A stretch of 64,000 bases of DNA from Amycolatopsis coloradensis (GTDB taxonomy: Bacteria; Actinomycetota; Actinomycetes; Mycobacteriales; Pseudonocardiaceae). The stretch covers positions 124,001 through 188,000 of the forward strand of contig NZ_MQUQ01000001.1 of assembly GCF_001953865.1 (NCBI RefSeq), given 5' to 3'. Positions 12,186-21,653 of the stretch are shown piece by piece. The notes under the pieces are model-generated. The model saw nothing but the letters and a program-made list of their open reading frames with translations. It did not search any database and was not told where the DNA came from. Each line of letters starts with the position of its first letter. The first letter of the stretch is position 1. The position numbers and the translations under genes are program-made.

Positions 12186-12902
12186 GTGGCTAAGGAGAGC
12201 AAGGCGGGGAACGCGCCTAGGCGCTCGGGCAAGGTGCGCGCCTTGCCCGAGGTCTACGAGGTGGACGAGACCCTGACCGTGCGGCAGCAGCAGGTGCTCG
12301 ACGTGATCAAACTGTGGGTGAGCCGGTTCGGCTACCCGCCGAGCGTGCGTGAGATCGGCGAGGCGGTCGGGCTGACCTCCACCTCATCGGTGTCGCACCA
12401 GTTGCAGGCCCTGCAGCGCAAGGGATATCTGCGACGCGATCCGAACCGTCCGCGCGCGGTGGGTGTGCTCGCCGTGACGGACGACAACCCGATGGGCATC
12501 GACGTCGAGCAGCCGCAGTCGGCCGCGAAGGCCGCGTACGTGCCGCTCGTCGGCCGGATCGCCGCCGGTGGGCCAGTGCTGGCAGAGCAGGCGATCGAAG
12601 ACGTCTTCCCGCTGCCCAGGGAAATCGTCGGTGAAGGTGACCTCTTCCTGCTCAGCGTCACCGGTGACTCGATGGTCGACGCCGCCATCACCGACGGCGA
12701 CTGGGTCGTCGTGCGCCAGCAGCCCACGGCCGATCCCGGCGAGATCGTGGCGGCGATGATCGACGGCGAGGCGACGGTCAAGACGTTCAAGCGCAAGGAC
12801 GGCCACATCTGGCTGATGCCGCACAACGAGGCGTACGAGCCCATCCCGGGTGACGACGCCACGATCCTCGGCAAGGTCGTCGCCGTTCTCCGCAGGCTTT
12901 AG
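12186..12902 (+). CDS. lexA: SOS-response repressor and self-cleaving protease LexA
   Basis: A 238-residue LexA. The winged helix-turn-helix (about 28-95) includes [20 protein letters not shown] and [20 protein letters not shown]. The cleavage site is Ala127-Gly128 in [10 protein letters not shown]. The catalytic pair is Ser162 (GDSMVDAAI) and Lys199 (ATVKTFKR). LexA represses damage genes until RecA filaments trigger autocleavage. The start is GTG at 12186 with GAAGGAG nine bases upstream. An N-terminal extension of about 25 residues relative to E. coli LexA is normal in actinobacteria. Confidence 0.97.
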   Translation: MAKESKAGNAPRRSGKVRALPEVYEVDETLTVRQQQVLDVIKLWVSRFGYPPSVREIGEAVGLTSTSSVSHQLQALQRKGYLRRDPNRPRAVGVLAVTDDNPMGIDVEQPQSAAKAAYVPLVGRIAAGGPVLAEQAIEDVFPLPREIVGEGDLFLLSVTGDSMVDAAITDGDWVVVRQQPTADPGEIVAAMIDGEATVKTFKRKDGHIWLMPHNEAYEPIPGDDATILGKVVAVLRRL

Positions 12903-12986
12903 TCCAGAGCTGGAGCACGCCGGGATCCCGGGTCCACGAGACCACGGGTCAGACCCGGCAGGCTTCGGCCGACTCGTCGCTTCGGG

Positions 12987-13994
12987 TCAGGCACGCCGTT
13001 TACGGAGCCTGCCGACCAGGAGGAAGCCGCCGATCACGACGATCGCGGCGATACCGACCTGCACGTACGGGAAAGTGGATCCCTGGCCCTCGCCACCGGC
13101 CGCGGACGTCCCGCCCGAAGTCCTGCCCTCGGACTTGGCCACGGCGAGGGCGGCCGCACCCTTCACCGCGCGGATCTGCTCTCCGACGCCCTCCCCGCCG
13201 GACAGCAGGGTCCCGTCCGGGTCGAAGGCGAGCGCCTCCCCCTGTTTTTCGTTCGGCAGGGGCACCCGTACGGGTTCGCGTCGCAACGCGCCCGCCAGGT
13301 CTCCGTCGGTGACGGCATAGAGATAGGCGTCTGTGTAGGTACGCAACGCGACCACCGAACCGTCGGCCATCGACGCAGCCCCGGTCACCGTCATCGAGCC
13401 GATCGACCCGGCGGGCCCGCCCGTCGTCGAAGTCTCCTTGATCTGCAACGACCCCACGCTTTCCAGCGGCGTCGGGCCGGGACTGGCGAGCGGGCCGGTG
13501 GGCCGGTACACCTTCGAGTCGCCGAACAGGTCCTTGGTGATCAGGTACGGGGTACCCGAGCGGTCCATGATCAGTGCTTCGACGTCGTGCTGCCCGTCGG
13601 GATAGGTGAGCCGGTGCAGGGTCGCCTTGCCCTGCGGGGTCAGCGAGATCAGCGCGACCGTGTCCCGCTTCTTGCGGTTGTCGCCGGTGTCGGAAAGCCA
13701 GAACGTGCCGTCCGCGGTGCGGGCGAGGTCCTCGGGATCGTAGGGATCCGTCGGGGCCGAGATGACCTTCTGGACCTTGCAGTCCCGGCCGAGGACGAAG
13801 ACCTGCGTCTTGGTTCCGCCGTCGTTGAGGGCGTACAGGCGCTCGCCGTCCGAAACGAGACCGGACAACTCGCTGAGCCGGGACTCGCGGTTCACGCACA
13901 CCGGCTGCGGTGCCGGTACCTCCTGCGCCGCGGCGGGAGCGGTCCCGCCGATGAACGCCCCCAGCACGATCGCGGCCGCGACAATCCCCCGCAC
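12987..13994 (-). CDS. Secreted, membrane-anchored beta-propeller-like protein
   Basis: A 335-residue protein with an N-terminal signal peptide (VRGIVAAAIVLGAFIGG to TAPAAAQ), a central domain with repeating strands typical of an esterase-like propeller (LSGLVSDGERLYALNDGG, EDLARTADGTFWLSDTGDN, QHDVEALIMD), and a C-terminal membrane helix (about 308-329) followed by RLRKRRA. It is thus a surface protein tethered by its C-terminus. The GTG at 13994 follows GGAGG by 5 bases and gives a compact signal peptide. The ligand or enzyme activity is unknown. The gene converges on lexA. Confidence 0.75.
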   Translation of the reverse strand: MRGIVAAAIVLGAFIGGTAPAAAQEVPAPQPVCVNRESRLSELSGLVSDGERLYALNDGGTKTQVFVLGRDCKVQKVISAPTDPYDPEDLARTADGTFWLSDTGDNRKKRDTVALISLTPQGKATLHRLTYPDGQHDVEALIMDRSGTPYLITKDLFGDSKVYRPTGPLASPGPTPLESVGSLQIKETSTTGGPAGSIGSMTVTGAASMADGSVVALRTYTDAYLYAVTDGDLAGALRREPVRVPLPNEKQGEALAFDPDGTLLSGGEGVGEQIRAVKGAAALAVAKSEGRTSGGTSAAGGEGQGSTFPYVQVGIAAIVVIGGFLLVGRLRKRRA

Positions 13995-14167
13995 ATCCAC
14001 CTCCGTACCGTGGAACCCCTGAAACCCCACACTACGGAGACGTCCGGGACGACGCGCAGTTCGGTGCGAACGCTGAGATGGGGCGGAATGTCGCGTAGGC
14101 CACGTTCGACCCGAGGCGACTCCCTGGTCACCTGAAGTACGTGAAGGTCGAGTTTCCTCGGCTGAGC

Positions 14168-14190
14168 CGCGTGAAGGGGGCCTTCACGCG
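14168..14190. repeat. Short TGAAGG-family inverted repeat
   Basis: CGCGTGAAGG, a GGG loop, then CCTTCACGCG: 10-bp arms. It is the smallest member of the hairpin family found at ten loci here. It stands in the 310-base gap between the propeller gene and hflX. Apart from it and the larger hairpin at 14241-14291 I see nothing else in that gap. Confidence 0.8.
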
Positions 14191-14240
14191 CCATCGCTGT
14201 GACTGGTGGGCCAGTGGTGCTACCTGCGAGTGTTCCAACG

Positions 14241-14291
14241 CCGTGAAGGCCTCCTTCCCTACCTCGAGAGTAGGGAAGGAGGCCTTCACGG
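14241..14291. repeat. TGAAGG-family long hairpin after hflX
   Basis: Perfect 22-bp arms (14241-14262 and 14270-14291) around a 7-base loop. The left arm begins CCGTGAAGGCCTCC. It lies just past the hflX stop and may end that transcript, though no U-run follows on the minus strand. Confidence 0.85.
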
Positions 14292-14304
14292 ACCTGCTGC
14301 TTGC

Positions 14305-15738
14305 TTACAGAGCCGAGCCGTCCGTTTGGAAGTCGCTCAGCGCGGCGGCCAGTTCGGGCCGTCCCCGGACGAGCAACCGGGTGCCGGTCTCGACGTGTTC
14401 CTCTTCCAGCACCTCGCCGTCGGCGTGGGCGCGGGAGACGAGTTCGCCTCGCGAGTACGGGATCAGTGCCTCGACCACGATCTCCGGCCGCGGCAACCGC
14501 TCCGCGATCACGTCGGCCAGCTCCGTGATGCCGGTGCCGGTCCGCGCCGACACCTGCACCGAACCGGCCATCTGGTGCCGCAACCGGACCAGCGACACCT
14601 CGTCGGCGGCGTCGGCCTTGTTGATCACCAGCAGCTCCGGCGGGAGCGGCTCGGAACGGCGTTTGGTGATCTCGGCGAGCACCTCGCGCACCGCGTTGAC
14701 CTGCTCTTCCGGCGTCGGGTCGGCACCGTCGACGACGTGCACGAGCAGGTCGGCGCTCGCCGCCTCCTCCAGCGTCGAGCGGAACGCGTCCACCAGCTGG
14801 TGCGGCAGGTGCCGCACGAAACCGACGGTGTCGGTCAGCGTGTACGTGCGGCCGTCGGGTGTCTGCGCCCGCCGGGTCGTCGGGTCCAGCGTGGCGAACA
14901 GCGCGTCCTCGACCAGCACCCCGGCGCCGGTCAGCGCGTTGAGCAGGCTCGACTTGCCGGCGTTGGTGTAGCCGACGATCGCGACGCTCGGCACCTCGTT
15001 GGCCACCCGGCGGCCACGTTTGGTCTCGCGGATGGTGTCCATCGCGGCGATCTCCCGGCGCAGCTTCGACACGCGTTTGCTGATCCGCCGCCGGTCGGTT
15101 TCGAGCTTCGTCTCACCGGGACCACGCAGACCGACGCCGCCGTTGGCACCGCCCGCCCGGCCACCGGCCTGCCGGGACAGCGCCGCACCCCACCCGCGAA
15201 GCCGCGGGATCAGGTACTGCAGCTGGGCCAGCTCGACCTGCGCCTTGCCCTCCTTGGAGCGGGCGTGCTGCGCGAAGATGTCGAGGATCAGGGCGGTGCG
15301 GTCGATGACCTTCACCTTGACCTTCTCCTCCAGCTGGCGTAGCTGGCCCGGCGAAAGTTCACCGTCGCAGATGACCGTGTCGGCACCGGTGGCCACCACG
15401 ATCTCGCGCAGTTCCTTGACCTTGCCCGAGCCGATGTAGGTGGCGGGATCCGGGCGGATCCGCCGCTGCACCAGGCCTTCCAGCACCTCGGAGCCCGCTG
15501 TTTCGGCGAGCCGGGCGAGTTCGGCGAGCGAGGCCTCGGACTGGAGGGCACTGCCCTCGGTCCACACACCGACCAGAACGACGCGCTCCAGGCGCAGCTG
15601 CCGGTATTCGACCTCGGTGACATCCGCGAGTTCGGTGGACAGGCCCGCTACCCGGCGGAGCGAGGCGCGGTCCTCGAGCTCCAATTCGCCGGTCGAAGGG
15701 TCCATGTCGTTCAGATCGTTGTGTGTCAGTTCCGTCAT
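14305..15738 (-). CDS. hflX: GTPase HflX
   Basis: A 477-residue ribosome-associated GTPase that splits stalled 70S ribosomes after stress. The N-terminal HflX domain (about 50-240) includes the glycine-rich linker LRGWGAALSRQ-AGGRAGG and RGPGETKLETDRR. The G domain starts at about 250 with G1 GYTNAGKS (256-263), followed by DTVGFVRHLP (G3) and NKAD (G4). The C-terminal domain follows. It corresponds to Rv2725c in the conserved miaA-dapF-hflX neighbourhood. The first ATG is used; an extended acidic N-terminus is normal for actinobacterial HflX. Confidence 0.96.
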   Translation of the reverse strand: MTELTHNDLNDMDPSTGELELEDRASLRRVAGLSTELADVTEVEYRQLRLERVVLVGVWTEGSALQSEASLAELARLAETAGSEVLEGLVQRRIRPDPATYIGSGKVKELREIVVATGADTVICDGELSPGQLRQLEEKVKVKVIDRTALILDIFAQHARSKEGKAQVELAQLQYLIPRLRGWGAALSRQAGGRAGGANGGVGLRGPGETKLETDRRRISKRVSKLRREIAAMDTIRETKRGRRVANEVPSVAIVGYTNAGKSSLLNALTGAGVLVEDALFATLDPTTRRAQTPDGRTYTLTDTVGFVRHLPHQLVDAFRSTLEEAASADLLVHVVDGADPTPEEQVNAVREVLAEITKRRSEPLPPELLVINKADAADEVSLVRLRHQMAGSVQVSARTGTGITELADVIAERLPRPEIVVEALIPYSRGELVSRAHADGEVLEEEHVETGTRLLVRGRPELAAALSDFQTDGSAL

Positions 15739-15781
15739 CGTGCCTCCATGGTCCCACGTTTCGGCGGCGGGACCGAATTCA

Positions 15782-16279
15782 TTACCTACTGGGATATTTC
15801 GACAGGTAGATGGCCGTGCGTTTCGCGTCGGGATCCAGCGGCCGGGTGATGAAGTCGTCGAGCAGCTCCATCAGCCGCTCTTCGAACTCGGCGATCTGCT
15901 CGTCCGGTACCTGGACGACCATTCGTGTCTGCTGCACGTGGTCCAATCCCACATCGGCGATCTCGGCGAGATAAGCCTCGAAGATCGCCTGATCGATCCC
16001 CCTGTCCCGGGCATCAAGATGCCAGGACAACCCGGTCGAGCGATACGGAATTTCTTTCGCGCCGCGTGTGCCGCGTCTCGGGGGGAGCGCTTCGAGGAAC
16101 CCTGTGTCGACGAGACGGCGCACGTGATGCAGCGTCGTCGCCGGGTCTCGATCGAGACGTTCGGCGAGTTCCTTGTTGGTCAGCGCCTCCGAGTAGGTCA
16201 ACCGGATGATGCGCAGCCTTATTCCGGACGCCATCGCGGCGATCTCGGCTTCGGTCGCGTCGCGTCGCGGGGTAGCCAC
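15782..16279 (-). CDS. ArsR-like winged-helix transcriptional regulator
   Basis: A 165-residue regulator. The N-terminal winged helix (about 15-75) reads GIRLRIIRLTYSEALTNKEL and AERLDRDPATTLHHVRRLVD, an ArsR/DUF5937-like DNA-binding domain. The C-terminal part (about 80-165) is unrelated to metal-binding ArsR tails; no cysteine metal site is visible. It is divergent from an MFS exporter, and a 24-bp inverted repeat lies between them, so it probably controls that exporter in response to an exported compound. Confidence 0.82.
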   Translation of the reverse strand: MATPRRDATEAEIAAMASGIRLRIIRLTYSEALTNKELAERLDRDPATTLHHVRRLVDTGFLEALPPRRGTRGAKEIPYRSTGLSWHLDARDRGIDQAIFEAYLAEIADVGLDHVQQTRMVVQVPDEQIAEFEERLMELLDDFITRPLDPDAKRTAIYLSKYPSR

Positions 16280-16298
16280 AGGGACAGCCTAGAGCGAA

Positions 16299-16333
16299 AG
16301 TGATTGACAGTTTCCAATCACTCACGCCAAGGT
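16299..16333 (+). promoter_or_regulatory. MFS promoter with overlapping 24-bp inverted repeat
   Basis: AGTGATTG-N8-CAATCACT (16299-16322) has perfect 8-bp arms. The -35 candidate TTGACA (16304-16309) lies inside it, and an 18-base spacer leads to the -10 candidate CAAGGT (16328-16333). The GTG start of the exporter is six bases later, so the mRNA is probably leaderless. A bound ArsR-like protein would block the -35. Confidence 0.7.
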
Positions 16334-16339
16334 GGCGTC

Positions 16340-17584
16340 GTGCGCAGAGACTCCCTCTTCTTCCACGCGGACTTCCGGCGGCTCTGGGCGGGCGACACGG
16401 CCAGTCAGGCGGGCGCTTTCGCGGGCCACACGGTGATTCCGCTGCTCGCGGCCACCGTGCTGGCCGCGACGCCGTTCCAGATGGGACTGCTGACCGCGGC
16501 CGAGACGATCGCGTTCCTGATCATCGGGCTGCCCGCCGGGGTATGGGTGGACCGGATGCGGCGCCGCGTGCTGATGCTGCGCGCCGACTTCGTCCGCGTG
16601 GTGCTGCTGCTCAGCATCCCGGTCGCCTGGTGGGCGGGGGTCCTGACCCTGACCCAGCTCATCGTGGTGGCCACGCTCGTCGGCGCCGCGACGGTGTTCT
16701 TCGACGTCGCGTACCAGTCGTATCTGCCGAGTCTGGTCGGCCGGGAGCATCTCCTCGAAGGCAACGCGAAGCTCCAGGCCAGCCAGTCCGTGGCTTTCCT
16801 GACCGGTCCGGGTATCGGCGGCGGGCTGGTGCAACTCGTCGGTGCGGCCAACGCCGTGCTCACGACCGGACTCGGTTTCCTCACCTCGGCGTTGTTCCTG
16901 CTGCGGATCCGCACCGTCGAACCGGAGCCCGAGCGGCACGAAGACACGAGGCTGCTCCCCCAGATCGTCGAGGGACTGCGGTTCGTGTTCACCGACACCG
17001 CGCTGCGTGCGATCGTCGCCTGCACGGCGACAGCCAACCTGTTCAACGGCGTCTTCGTCGCGGTGGAGATCCTGTTTCTGAACCGGGAGCTGGGACTTTC
17101 CCCGGCGGCCGTCGGCCTCGTGCTCGCGATCGGCGGGGTGGGCGGCATCACGGGCGCGATCTTCGCCAACGCCATCACCCGAAGGATCGGGCAGGCCAGG
17201 TCGATCTGGCTCGTTCCGCTGCTGACGTGGCCGTTCTACCTGCTGCTACCGCTGGCCGCGCCGGGCTGGCGGATCATCCTGTTCCCGGTGGCCATGATGA
17301 TCGCCGGGTTCGGGATCATCGTCTACAACGTCGCGCAGGTCTCCTACCGGCAGGCCGTCTGCCCGGACCGGCTGCTCGGCCGGATGAACGCGAGTGTGCG
17401 GTTCGTCGTCTGGGGGATGCTGCCGCTGGGCGGGCTGCTCGGCGGTGTCCTGGGTGAGGTGATCGGGATCCGGGCCACGCTGTGGGTCGCCGCGGCAGGC
17501 GAGACCGCGGCGCTGCTGTGGGTGATCTTCTCGCCGATCCGGAAGCTTCGCGACCTGCCCAAGGAGCCTGTCGCCGTCGGCTAA
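16340..17584 (+). CDS. MFS transporter (12-helix drug-exporter type)
   Basis: A 414-residue major facilitator protein resembling enterobactin/macrolide-type exporters. The start VRRDSLFFHADFRRLWAGD is the usual N-terminus of this subfamily, followed by about 12 hydrophobic helices. GVWVDRMRRRVLMLRADFVR (about 60-79) is the loop 2-3 MFS signature. The GTG at 16340 was chosen because a TTG at 16304 would place the start inside the operator and -35 box. The substrate is unknown. Its stop overlaps dapF's stop by 3 bases on the other strand. Confidence 0.9.
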   Translation: MRRDSLFFHADFRRLWAGDTASQAGAFAGHTVIPLLAATVLAATPFQMGLLTAAETIAFLIIGLPAGVWVDRMRRRVLMLRADFVRVVLLLSIPVAWWAGVLTLTQLIVVATLVGAATVFFDVAYQSYLPSLVGREHLLEGNAKLQASQSVAFLTGPGIGGGLVQLVGAANAVLTTGLGFLTSALFLLRIRTVEPEPERHEDTRLLPQIVEGLRFVFTDTALRAIVACTATANLFNGVFVAVEILFLNRELGLSPAAVGLVLAIGGVGGITGAIFANAITRRIGQARSIWLVPLLTWPFYLLLPLAAPGWRIILFPVAMMIAGFGIIVYNVAQVSYRQAVCPDRLLGRMNASVRFVVWGMLPLGGLLGGVLGEVIGIRATLWVAAAGETAALLWVIFSPIRKLRDLPKEPVAVG

Positions 17585-18408
17585 GCGCCGAGCCCGGCCC
17601 ACCAGGCTTCGTCGAGTTCGCCGCGCGCGACGATCTCGGCGGGACCGGTGAGGGTGGACGCGCCGCGGCGCACCTCGACCACCACGCGGCCGCCGGGGAT
17701 GTCGACGGTCGCTTCGCCGGTGTCGGTGCCCGCGAGGTGCAGGGCGGCCGCCACCGCGGCGACCGTGCCGGTTCCGCAGGACCGTGTCTCACCGACGCCG
17801 CGTTCGTGGACGCGCATCTTCAGCGCGTTGTCCCCCAGGAGGTTGATGAACTCGAGGTTCACGCCGTCCGGGAACACGTCGGAGTCGAAGTCGGGCTGGT
17901 CGCGCAGGTCGAGTTCGTCGACGTCGTCCTCGACGACCGACACCAGATGCGGGTTGCCGACGTTCACGGCGACTCCGGAGAACGGCTTCCCGGCGACCAC
18001 GGTGACCGAGGTGCCGGTGATCGTCGCCGGTCCCATCAGCACGGTCACCGAACCGTCCGCGTGCAGCTGAACGGGCCGGTCGCCCGCTCGGGTGCCGATG
18101 ACGAAATCGCGTTCGGTCACGAGTCCGGAATCGACCAGGTAACGCACGAAGACCCGCACGCCGTTGCCGCACATCTCGGCGATCGAACCGTCGGCGTTGC
18201 GGTAGTCCATGAACCATTCGCCACCGGACTCGACATCCAGTGCGGCCGAGCGCACCACGCGCAGCACACCGTCGGCCCCGAGACCACGCTGGCGATCGCA
18301 CAGCGCCGCCACCCGCGCTTCGGTCAGCTCGAGGCGGCCGTCGGGGTCGGGAAGCAGCACGAAATCGTTCTGTGTGCCGTGCCCCTTAAGGAATTCGATG
18401 CCGCCCAT
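17581..18408 (-). CDS. dapF: Diaminopimelate epimerase
   Basis: A 275-residue PLP-independent racemase that converts LL- to meso-diaminopimelate for lysine and peptidoglycan. The two catalytic cysteines sit in ADGSIAEMCGNGVRVF and GVGETRSCGTGTVA. The opening FLKGHGTQNDFVLLPDPDG is the substrate-binding family signature. The ATG at 18408 gives the normal length; the frame upstream runs into miaA. It follows miaA by 10 bases on the same strand, as in Rv2726c-Rv2727c. Confidence 0.97.
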   Translation of the reverse strand: MGGIEFLKGHGTQNDFVLLPDPDGRLELTEARVAALCDRQRGLGADGVLRVVRSAALDVESGGEWFMDYRNADGSIAEMCGNGVRVFVRYLVDSGLVTERDFVIGTRAGDRPVQLHADGSVTVLMGPATITGTSVTVVAGKPFSGVAVNVGNPHLVSVVEDDVDELDLRDQPDFDSDVFPDGVNLEFINLLGDNALKMRVHERGVGETRSCGTGTVAAVAAALHLAGTDTGEATVDIPGGRVVVEVRRGASTLTGPAEIVARGELDEAWWAGLGA

Positions 18409-18418
18409 GGTGCTCAGG

Positions 18419-19321
18419 TTACTGGGCCGTCGCCTCGAGGACGCGCTCGGCCAGCCGCTCCGAACCCCCGTCGAACCACTCGATGCGCTTGTCCCGCCGG
18501 AACCAGGAACGTTGCCTCCGCACGAATCTCCGGGTGGCCTGCGCGGTGGCGTCCGCGGCGGCCTTGAAATCCTCGTCACCGTCGAGTGCCGCGATCACCT
18601 GTTGGTAGCCCAGCGCCCGTGACGCGGTGAGGCCGTCACGAAGCCCTTGGCCCAGCAGGGTCCGGACTTCGCCGACGAGTCCGGCGTCGAACATGAGCTC
18701 CACCCGGCGGTCGACGCGGGCGTCGAGTTCGGCCGGTTCGCGGTCGATGCCGATCAGGACCGTGTCGTAGCGCGCGGGCCCCGGTTTCGGGAGGTTCGCC
18801 GAGAACGGTTCGCCGGTGATCTCGATGACCTCCAGCGCGCGCACGACGCGGCGGGTGTTGGTCGGCAGGATGGCCGTGGCGGCGACCGGGTCCAGTCCGG
18901 TGAGCCGGTCGTGCATCGCGGCGACGCCGATCTCGTCGGCCTCGGCGGTCAGCCGGGCGCGGACGGCGGGGTCGGTGCCCGGGAACTTGAGGTCGTCGAG
19001 CACGGCCTGGATGTAGAGCCCCGACCCACCGGTGAGGATCGGCACGCGGCCGGCGCCGAGGAGTTCTTCGACGCGTTCGCGCGCGTCGCGCTGATACGCG
19101 GCGACGGACGCCGTCTCGGTGACGTCGAGGACGTCCAGCAGGTGATGCGGCACGCCTCGCCGCTCCTCGGCGGTCGCCTTGGCCGTCCCGATGTCCATCC
19201 CGCGGTACAGCTGCAACGCGTCGGCGTTGACCACCTCACCCCCGAGGGTGAGGGCGAGTTCGACCGCCAACGCGGTCTTCCCGGTCGCCGTGGGGCCGAC
19301 GACCGCGACCGGCCGGATCAC
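18419..19321 (-). CDS. miaA: tRNA dimethylallyltransferase
   Basis: A 300-residue enzyme that adds the dimethylallyl group to A37 of tRNAs reading UNN codons, the step before MiaB. The P-loop GPTATGKT is at residues 9-16; [17 protein letters not shown] and [13 protein letters not shown] are family motifs. The start is GTG at 19321, which overlaps the stop of the upstream gene as GTGA, so translation is probably coupled. The matching partner miaB lies 3 kb away. Confidence 0.96.
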   Translation of the reverse strand: MIRPVAVVGPTATGKTALAVELALTLGGEVVNADALQLYRGMDIGTAKATAEERRGVPHHLLDVLDVTETASVAAYQRDARERVEELLGAGRVPILTGGSGLYIQAVLDDLKFPGTDPAVRARLTAEADEIGVAAMHDRLTGLDPVAATAILPTNTRRVVRALEVIEITGEPFSANLPKPGPARYDTVLIGIDREPAELDARVDRRVELMFDAGLVGEVRTLLGQGLRDGLTASRALGYQQVIAALDGDEDFKAAADATAQATRRFVRRQRSWFRRDKRIEWFDGGSERLAERVLEATAQ

Positions 19322-20007
19322 GCGTGCTCCCAGACGGCGACGTGGTAACCGACCCCGAAGGGCGCTGCCGAATAGAGGACGTCGGCGGTCCATTCGCCGT
19401 CCGCCGCCAGCCCGGCGAGGACCTGCCAAGGCGCGCGGCCACCGGCCCCGAGTTCGGCGGCGAAGTCCGGATCGAGCCCGGCCAGCCACCCGGCGTCGGC
19501 CCTGTCCAGCGCGTCACGGACTCGCGTGTCGAAGAACCCCGCTCGTTCGTCTTCACCGCCGGGGGAACGCGGACCATGGCGGCTCGAACCGTCACCGAGC
19601 ACCAGCACCGCGGCGGGCTCGCCCAGTTCACGTCCGAGCAGTTCGCACTGGTCAGGCGGAGTGCCGGGATCGACGAGGCGGACACGGGCGGACGTCGCGC
19701 CACCCTGCTCGCGCAACCAACCGGCCACGAGCGCGGGCAACGGCAGCTCCGTTTCGGGCGTTGTCACCCGGCCGAGTGAGACACCGAGGTCGACGCCGAA
19801 ACCGCGGAAAGAGCCGCTCGCGAGTTCCGGGACCTCCGGTGCGCCCGCCGCCGCGCCGATGACGAGCCAGTCTTCAGAAGCGCTGGTCAGGCGGCGCACG
19901 GCTTCGAGACAGGCTTCGCGCAGCTCGGCGCACTCGTCGGCCGCTCCGGCGGCCAGTTCGGGGATGAGCAGCGGGGGTTGCGGGAGCACGGCGACACGGC
20001 GGATCAC
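19318..20007 (-). CDS. Rv2728c-like protein of the class III extradiol dioxygenase superfamily
   Basis: A 229-residue protein that sits directly before miaA in mycobacteria and here. It has the alpha/beta look of the MEMO/LigB-like superfamily ([14 protein letters not shown] at the N-terminus, [29 protein letters not shown]). A catalytic role is not established and the alanine-rich orthologues are uncharacterised. The GTG at 20007 is the family start; the frame continues upstream without resemblance. The stop overlaps the miaA start. Confidence 0.75.
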   Translation of the reverse strand: MIRRVAVLPQPPLLIPELAAGAADECAELREACLEAVRRLTSASEDWLVIGAAAGAPEVPELASGSFRGFGVDLGVSLGRVTTPETELPLPALVAGWLREQGGATSARVRLVDPGTPPDQCELLGRELGEPAAVLVLGDGSSRHGPRSPGGEDERAGFFDTRVRDALDRADAGWLAGLDPDFAAELGAGGRAPWQVLAGLAADGEWTADVLYSAAPFGVGYHVAVWEHA

Positions 20008-20075
20008 GGCCGCCGACGTTACCTTCCCTCGCCCGGACGACCGGCAACCCACCGACACAACGGGTCCACCGGAAG

Positions 20076-20219
20076 TAGGATCACTGCTCTCTGGTGATTC
20101 ATCCGGTTCCACGGTGGACGCTGAGCTGCTTGAATGCCGCAAGGGGTTGATACCCCCGAAGCACGACGGCAACGCATTACCCGGCCCCGCCGCTTGGCGG
20201 GGCGCCCGCGCCAGCGGGC
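20076..20219 (+). promoter_or_regulatory. Putative promoter and two tandem hairpins in the DUF349 gene leader
   Basis: TAGGAT (20076-20081) is a possible -10. Downstream are CCCCGCC-GCTT-GGCGGGG (20185-20202) and GCCCGC-GCCA-GCGGGC (20204-20219), separated by one base and ending 11 bases before the AAGGAG ribosome site. Together they could form a leader structure affecting translation start or a partial terminator. No known riboswitch was recognised. Confidence 0.5.
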
Positions 20220-20242
20220 GTACAGGCGATAAGGAGCCTGCG

Positions 20243-21556
20243 ATGGCCCAGGAGAACACGTCCACCGGTACCCCGGCTCCGCACCCGGTGCCGCACGCGC
20301 TCGGTGGCGGGCACCCCACACCCCCCGTGCCGCCCGCCGAGCCCAGCCCATCCGCTTGGGGCAGGGTCGACGACGAAGGAACGGTCTACGTCAACACGCC
20401 CGACGGCGAACGCGCGGTCGGTGTCTGGCAGGCCGGGAGCCCGGACGAGGGTCTGCTCCACTACGCGCGCCGGTTCGACGACCTGCGCACCGAGGTCGAA
20501 CTGCTGGAGACGCGGCTGGAGTCCGGTGCCGGCGATCCGAAGCACGCGCTGGCGACGGCCACGCAGTTGCGTGACGGCCTCGCCGAAGCCGCCGTGGTCG
20601 GCGACATCGCCGCGCTGGGCGGACGCATCGAACAGGTCATCGCCCACGCCGAAAAAGCACTGGCCTCGGCCAAGCAGGAACGGGAAGAGGCCCGCGCGGC
20701 CGCCGTCGTCCGCAAGCAGGCCCTCGCCGACGAGGCCGAGAAGCTCGCCGCCGAGTCGACCCAGTGGAAGGCGGCGGGCGACCGGCTGCGCGCGATCCTG
20801 GACGAGTGGAAGACCGTCAAGGGCGTCGACCGCAAGACCGACGACGAACTGTGGAAGCGGTTCTCCAAGGCCCGCGAGGCGTTCAACCGGCGCCGCGGCT
20901 CGCATTTCGCCGAGCTGGACAAGCAGCGCGCGGGTGCCAAGAACCGCAAGGAAGAACTGATCGCCGAGGCCGAAGCGCTTTCGGAGTCCGAGGACTGGGG
21001 CGACACGGCGGGCCGCTACAAGGACCTGATGACCGAGTGGAAGGCCGCCGGGCGCGCGCCCAAGGACAGCGACGAAGCGCTCTGGCAGCGTTTCCGCGCC
21101 GCGCAGGACAAGTTCTTCGCACGCCGGTCCTCGGTGTTCTCCGAGCGGGACGCCGAGTTCGCGACCAACGCGCAGCGGAAGGAAGAACTACTCGTCGAGG
21201 CCGAGAAGATCGACCCGGCCGCGAACCTCGACGCGGCGAAGAACCACCTGCGCAAGATCCAGGAGCAGTGGGACGAGATCGGCAAGGTCCCGCGTGAGCG
21301 CATCCGCGAACTGGACGGCCGCCTGAAGGCCGTGCAGGACGCGGTCAAGTCGGCCGAGGACAGCAAATGGCGGCGGACCGACCCCGAGGCGCAGGCCAGG
21401 GCGGCGCAGTTCCGGGAGCGGGTCGAGCAGTTCGAGTCGCAGGCGGCGAAGGCCCGTGCGGCGGGCGACGAGCGGCGCGCGAAGAAGGCGGACGAGCAGG
21501 CCGCGCAGTGGCGTGAGTGGCTCGAAGCGGCTGAGGCCGCCATCGCGGACCGGTAG
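20243..21556 (+). CDS. DUF349 coiled-coil protein (Rv2731-like)
   Basis: A 437-residue protein. After a proline-rich, probably flexible N-terminus (1-55) comes a highly charged helical body of DUF349 repeats. Typical pieces are WKAAGDRLRAILDEWKTVKG, LWKRFSKAREAFNRRRGSHF and YKDLMTEWKAAGRAPKDSDE. Three to four such repeats build a long helical array, and the last 60 residues are a coiled coil rich in Ala, Glu and Arg. Family members bind nucleic acid or ribosomes in some bacteria; the role here is not known. AAGGAG lies 6 bases before the ATG. Confidence 0.9.
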   Translation: MAQENTSTGTPAPHPVPHALGGGHPTPPVPPAEPSPSAWGRVDDEGTVYVNTPDGERAVGVWQAGSPDEGLLHYARRFDDLRTEVELLETRLESGAGDPKHALATATQLRDGLAEAAVVGDIAALGGRIEQVIAHAEKALASAKQEREEARAAAVVRKQALADEAEKLAAESTQWKAAGDRLRAILDEWKTVKGVDRKTDDELWKRFSKAREAFNRRRGSHFAELDKQRAGAKNRKEELIAEAEALSESEDWGDTAGRYKDLMTEWKAAGRAPKDSDEALWQRFRAAQDKFFARRSSVFSERDAEFATNAQRKEELLVEAEKIDPAANLDAAKNHLRKIQEQWDEIGKVPRERIRELDGRLKAVQDAVKSAEDSKWRRTDPEAQARAAQFRERVEQFESQAAKARAAGDERRAKKADEQAAQWREWLEAAEAAIADR

Positions 21557-21575
21557 GCCGGGACCGGCTCACCGC

Positions 21576-21632
21576 CTTGTCAGCGGGTGAAGTACATGAA
21601 GGCCCCCTTCATGTACTTCACCCGCTGACAAG
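21576..21632. repeat. TGAAGG-family hairpin, perfect 27-bp arms
   Basis: The arms 21576-21602 and 21606-21632 are exact inverted copies around a CCC loop; the stem centre reads ATGAAGG-CCC-CCTTCAT. It lies 20 bases after the DUF349 stop and could end that transcript. The 323-base gap 21557-21879 contains this hairpin and the next one, and otherwise nothing I can recognise. Confidence 0.9.
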
Positions 21633-21653
21633 AGTGGCAAGGGCTGCGATGAA

